A stretch of 64,000 bases of DNA from the NCBI RefSeq assembly GCF_000738435.1, contig NZ_CP003984.1, positions 2,046,001 through 2,110,000 of the forward strand. Direction: 5' to 3'. The notes under the pieces were generated by a model that did not search any database, was not told where the DNA came from, and saw only the letters and a program-made list of their open reading frames with translations. This DNA is from Planktomarina temperata RCA23 (GTDB lineage Bacteria; Pseudomonadota; Alphaproteobacteria; Rhodobacterales; Rhodobacteraceae). The translations under genes and the position numbers were made by a program. Below, one piece after another: positions 62,931 through 64,000 of this stretch. How positions within the stretch are numbered: position 1 is the first letter of the stretch; the number at the start of each line of letters is the position of its first letter.

Positions 62931-64000
62931 TTATTGCACGGGCGCCATGACGATCTTGTTCAGACCTGAGGCCTCCATCAACCGGGCTGTTTCCTGGGCC
63001 AAAAGTCGCTCTTGGGCTTCGCCTTGCACCGGAACACGGCCCATTTCAAGAAACAGCGGAGCGGCAAAGGGCGATAGACGGTCCAGCTCTTTATGATCCA
63101 GCCGCCCTGCACAGCGGGCCAGCATCTCTTCAATCCGGTCAAAATCCACCAACCCCCTACGGGCTTCTTCGCGGGTGATTTGCATTAAGACATGCTCGGG
63201 GTCATATTTGAGCAAAGTATCATAGAGAATATCCGACGAGAACGTCGCCTGCCGGCATGATTTTCTCTGCCCTGGCGTGTTGCGCTCTATGAGACCGGCA
63301 ATAACCGCACAGCCGCGAAAGCTTCGCTTCATCACCGCATTGCCCGCCAGCCACGTCTCAAGCCCGTCCCTGAGCCCTGCGGGTGCCAAAAGCTCGGCCG
63401 CATCGCCGAGCGGCTCAAGAGAGAGCAACATCACAGCATAATCCGTGGCCACGAAACTCAGCGGGGCCAATCGGGCCTCCTCCATCCGCTTTGAGAGCAA
63501 AAGCCCAAGCGTTTGCAGCGCATTGCGCCCAGCAAATCCGTAGACCACCGTTGCAAAGCGCCCTTCATGCGGGAAGCTCTCGACCAAAAGGCGATCTGCA
63601 CGCGGCAGGAGGCTGACATGGCGCTGCAAGGCAATCCAGTCGCGCATATAGCCGGGCATCTCTGGCCAGTCCTTTTGCTGAAACCCCGCCAGTATCCGCT
63701 GGCTCAACTGGGTGGATGTGGCAAATTTCGTCCCGCTGAACGTGGCGATCTTGGGTTTTTTGCCCGGCTGTTTCGTCACCTCAACGGTCAGATCGCGCAG
63801 GCCCTCATAGCGCACCACCTGCCCACCAATCAAGAAACTATCCCCAGGCACAAGAGTTGCGGCAAAGGCCTCCTCCACCTCGCCCAAAGCACGCCCACCG
63901 CGGCCCCGCAATCGAACCTTGAGACGATCACTGTCTTGGATGGTGCCAATGTTCATGCGAATGCGTTGGGCGGCGCGCGGGTCGCGCAATTGCCACTTGC
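62931..64000 (-). CDS. Ligase-associated DEXH helicase, Lhr type (partial, N-terminus off the right edge)
   Basis: About 356 C-terminal residues of an Lhr-like superfamily 2 helicase; the frame is open to the right edge (WQLRDPRAAQRIRMNIGTIQ at the visible start). The family is about 800 residues, so the helicase core is mostly outside. The visible part is the winged-helix and C-terminal domain: VVYGFAGRNALQTLGLLLSK, KRSFRGCAVIAGLIERNTPG and SSDILYDTLLKYDPEHVLMQ are typical. It is co-directional with pdeM 38 bases downstream. Confidence 0.92.
   Translation of the reverse strand, partial: KWQLRDPRAAQRIRMNIGTIQDSDRLKVRLRGRGGRALGEVEEAFAATLVPGDSFLIGGQVVRYEGLRDLTVEVTKQPGKKPKIATFSGTKFATSTQLSQRILAGFQQKDWPEMPGYMRDWIALQRHVSLLPRADRLLVESFPHEGRFATVVYGFAGRNALQTLGLLLSKRMEEARLAPLSFVATDYAVMLLSLEPLGDAAELLAPAGLRDGLETWLAGNAVMKRSFRGCAVIAGLIERNTPGQRKSCRQATFSSDILYDTLLKYDPEHVLMQITREEARRGLVDFDRIEEMLARCAGRLDHKELDRLSPFAAPLFLEMGRVPVQGEAQERLLAQETARLMEASGLNKIVMAPVQ

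Noticed and set aside
1-64000. tRNA, rRNA, CRISPR arrays, phage or IS transposase genes
   Set aside because: None seen on either strand in the gaps or among the open frames.

Overview
The window is a stretch of bacterial chromosome from an alphaproteobacterium, most likely a marine Rhodobacteraceae (Roseobacter group) heterotroph. Four things point that way: the gene order ctaC-ctaB-small ORF-ctaG-ctaE-surf1-thrC-M16 peptidase, the aerobic box pathway for benzoate, heterotetrameric sarcosine oxidase, and membrane-bound PuuD urate oxidase with a C-terminal cytochrome c. There are no rRNA or tRNA genes, phage genes, transposases or CRISPR arrays. Genes are dense and often overlap by 1-8 bases (ATGA, GTGA or TTGA junctions).

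Layout. 1-5.8 kb: minus-strand aerobic benzoate cluster (benzoate-CoA ligase, alpha/beta hydrolase, DUF309 protein, BoxC, and BoxB running off the left edge). 6-12 kb: 5-formyl-THF cyclo-ligase with MgtE, guanine deaminase, 8-oxoguanine deaminase with a HisN-type phosphatase, and a small XRE regulator. 12-19.7 kb: quinone oxidoreductase, Bax inhibitor-1 homologue, L33, RNase P RNA, an amidase and lipoprotein pair, gatA/gatC, tadA and a pseudouridine synthase. 19.7-22.2 kb: modABC molybdate transporter. 22.3-26.9 kb: NUDIX, DUF1178, lysC and ptsP. 27-35 kb: acetyltransferases, flavin reductase, SulP transporter, mtnP, apt, M16 peptidase and thrC. 34.8-38.9 kb: aa3 cytochrome oxidase subunits II and III with assembly factors (subunit I is not in the window). 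39-44.5 kb: tldD, dprA and topA. 44.5-49 kb: myo-inositol catabolism (iolD-C-B-J). 49.1-53.2 kb: urate-to-ureidoglycine degradation (puuD, hydroxyisourate hydrolase, a PuuE-OHCU decarboxylase fusion, ureidoglycine aminohydrolase). 53.3-60.2 kb: sarcosine oxidase soxBDAG with a GlxA-type AraC regulator and an XRE-cupin regulator. 60-64 kb: small proteins, a thioesterase, and the PdeM/Lhr-type DNA repair pair, cut by the right edge.

Together these give the cell routes for scavenging dissolved organic carbon and nitrogen: benzoate, purines and oxidised purines, urate and ureides, methylated glycine and inositol. Several catabolic blocks have readable candidate operators: an inverted GTGCATAA/TTATGCAC pair before boxC, a 16-base LacI-type palindrome before iolD, a TCGGA/TCCGA inverted repeat before soxB, and an FNR-type box before ctaC.

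The most unusual feature is a family of short intergenic repeats built on a GCCCGGTGGCAACACCGGGC hairpin. Five clear copies and one decayed copy lie near 6.0, 9.4, 15.2, 26.9, 52.3 and 60.8 kb. The longest (60759-60978) has 17-base terminal inverted repeats; the others look like internally deleted or half-element derivatives, mostly lodged between convergent stop codons. This resembles a non-autonomous mobile (MITE-like) family. A second oddity is a sarcosine oxidase delta subunit with no cysteines, so the usual zinc site is lost.
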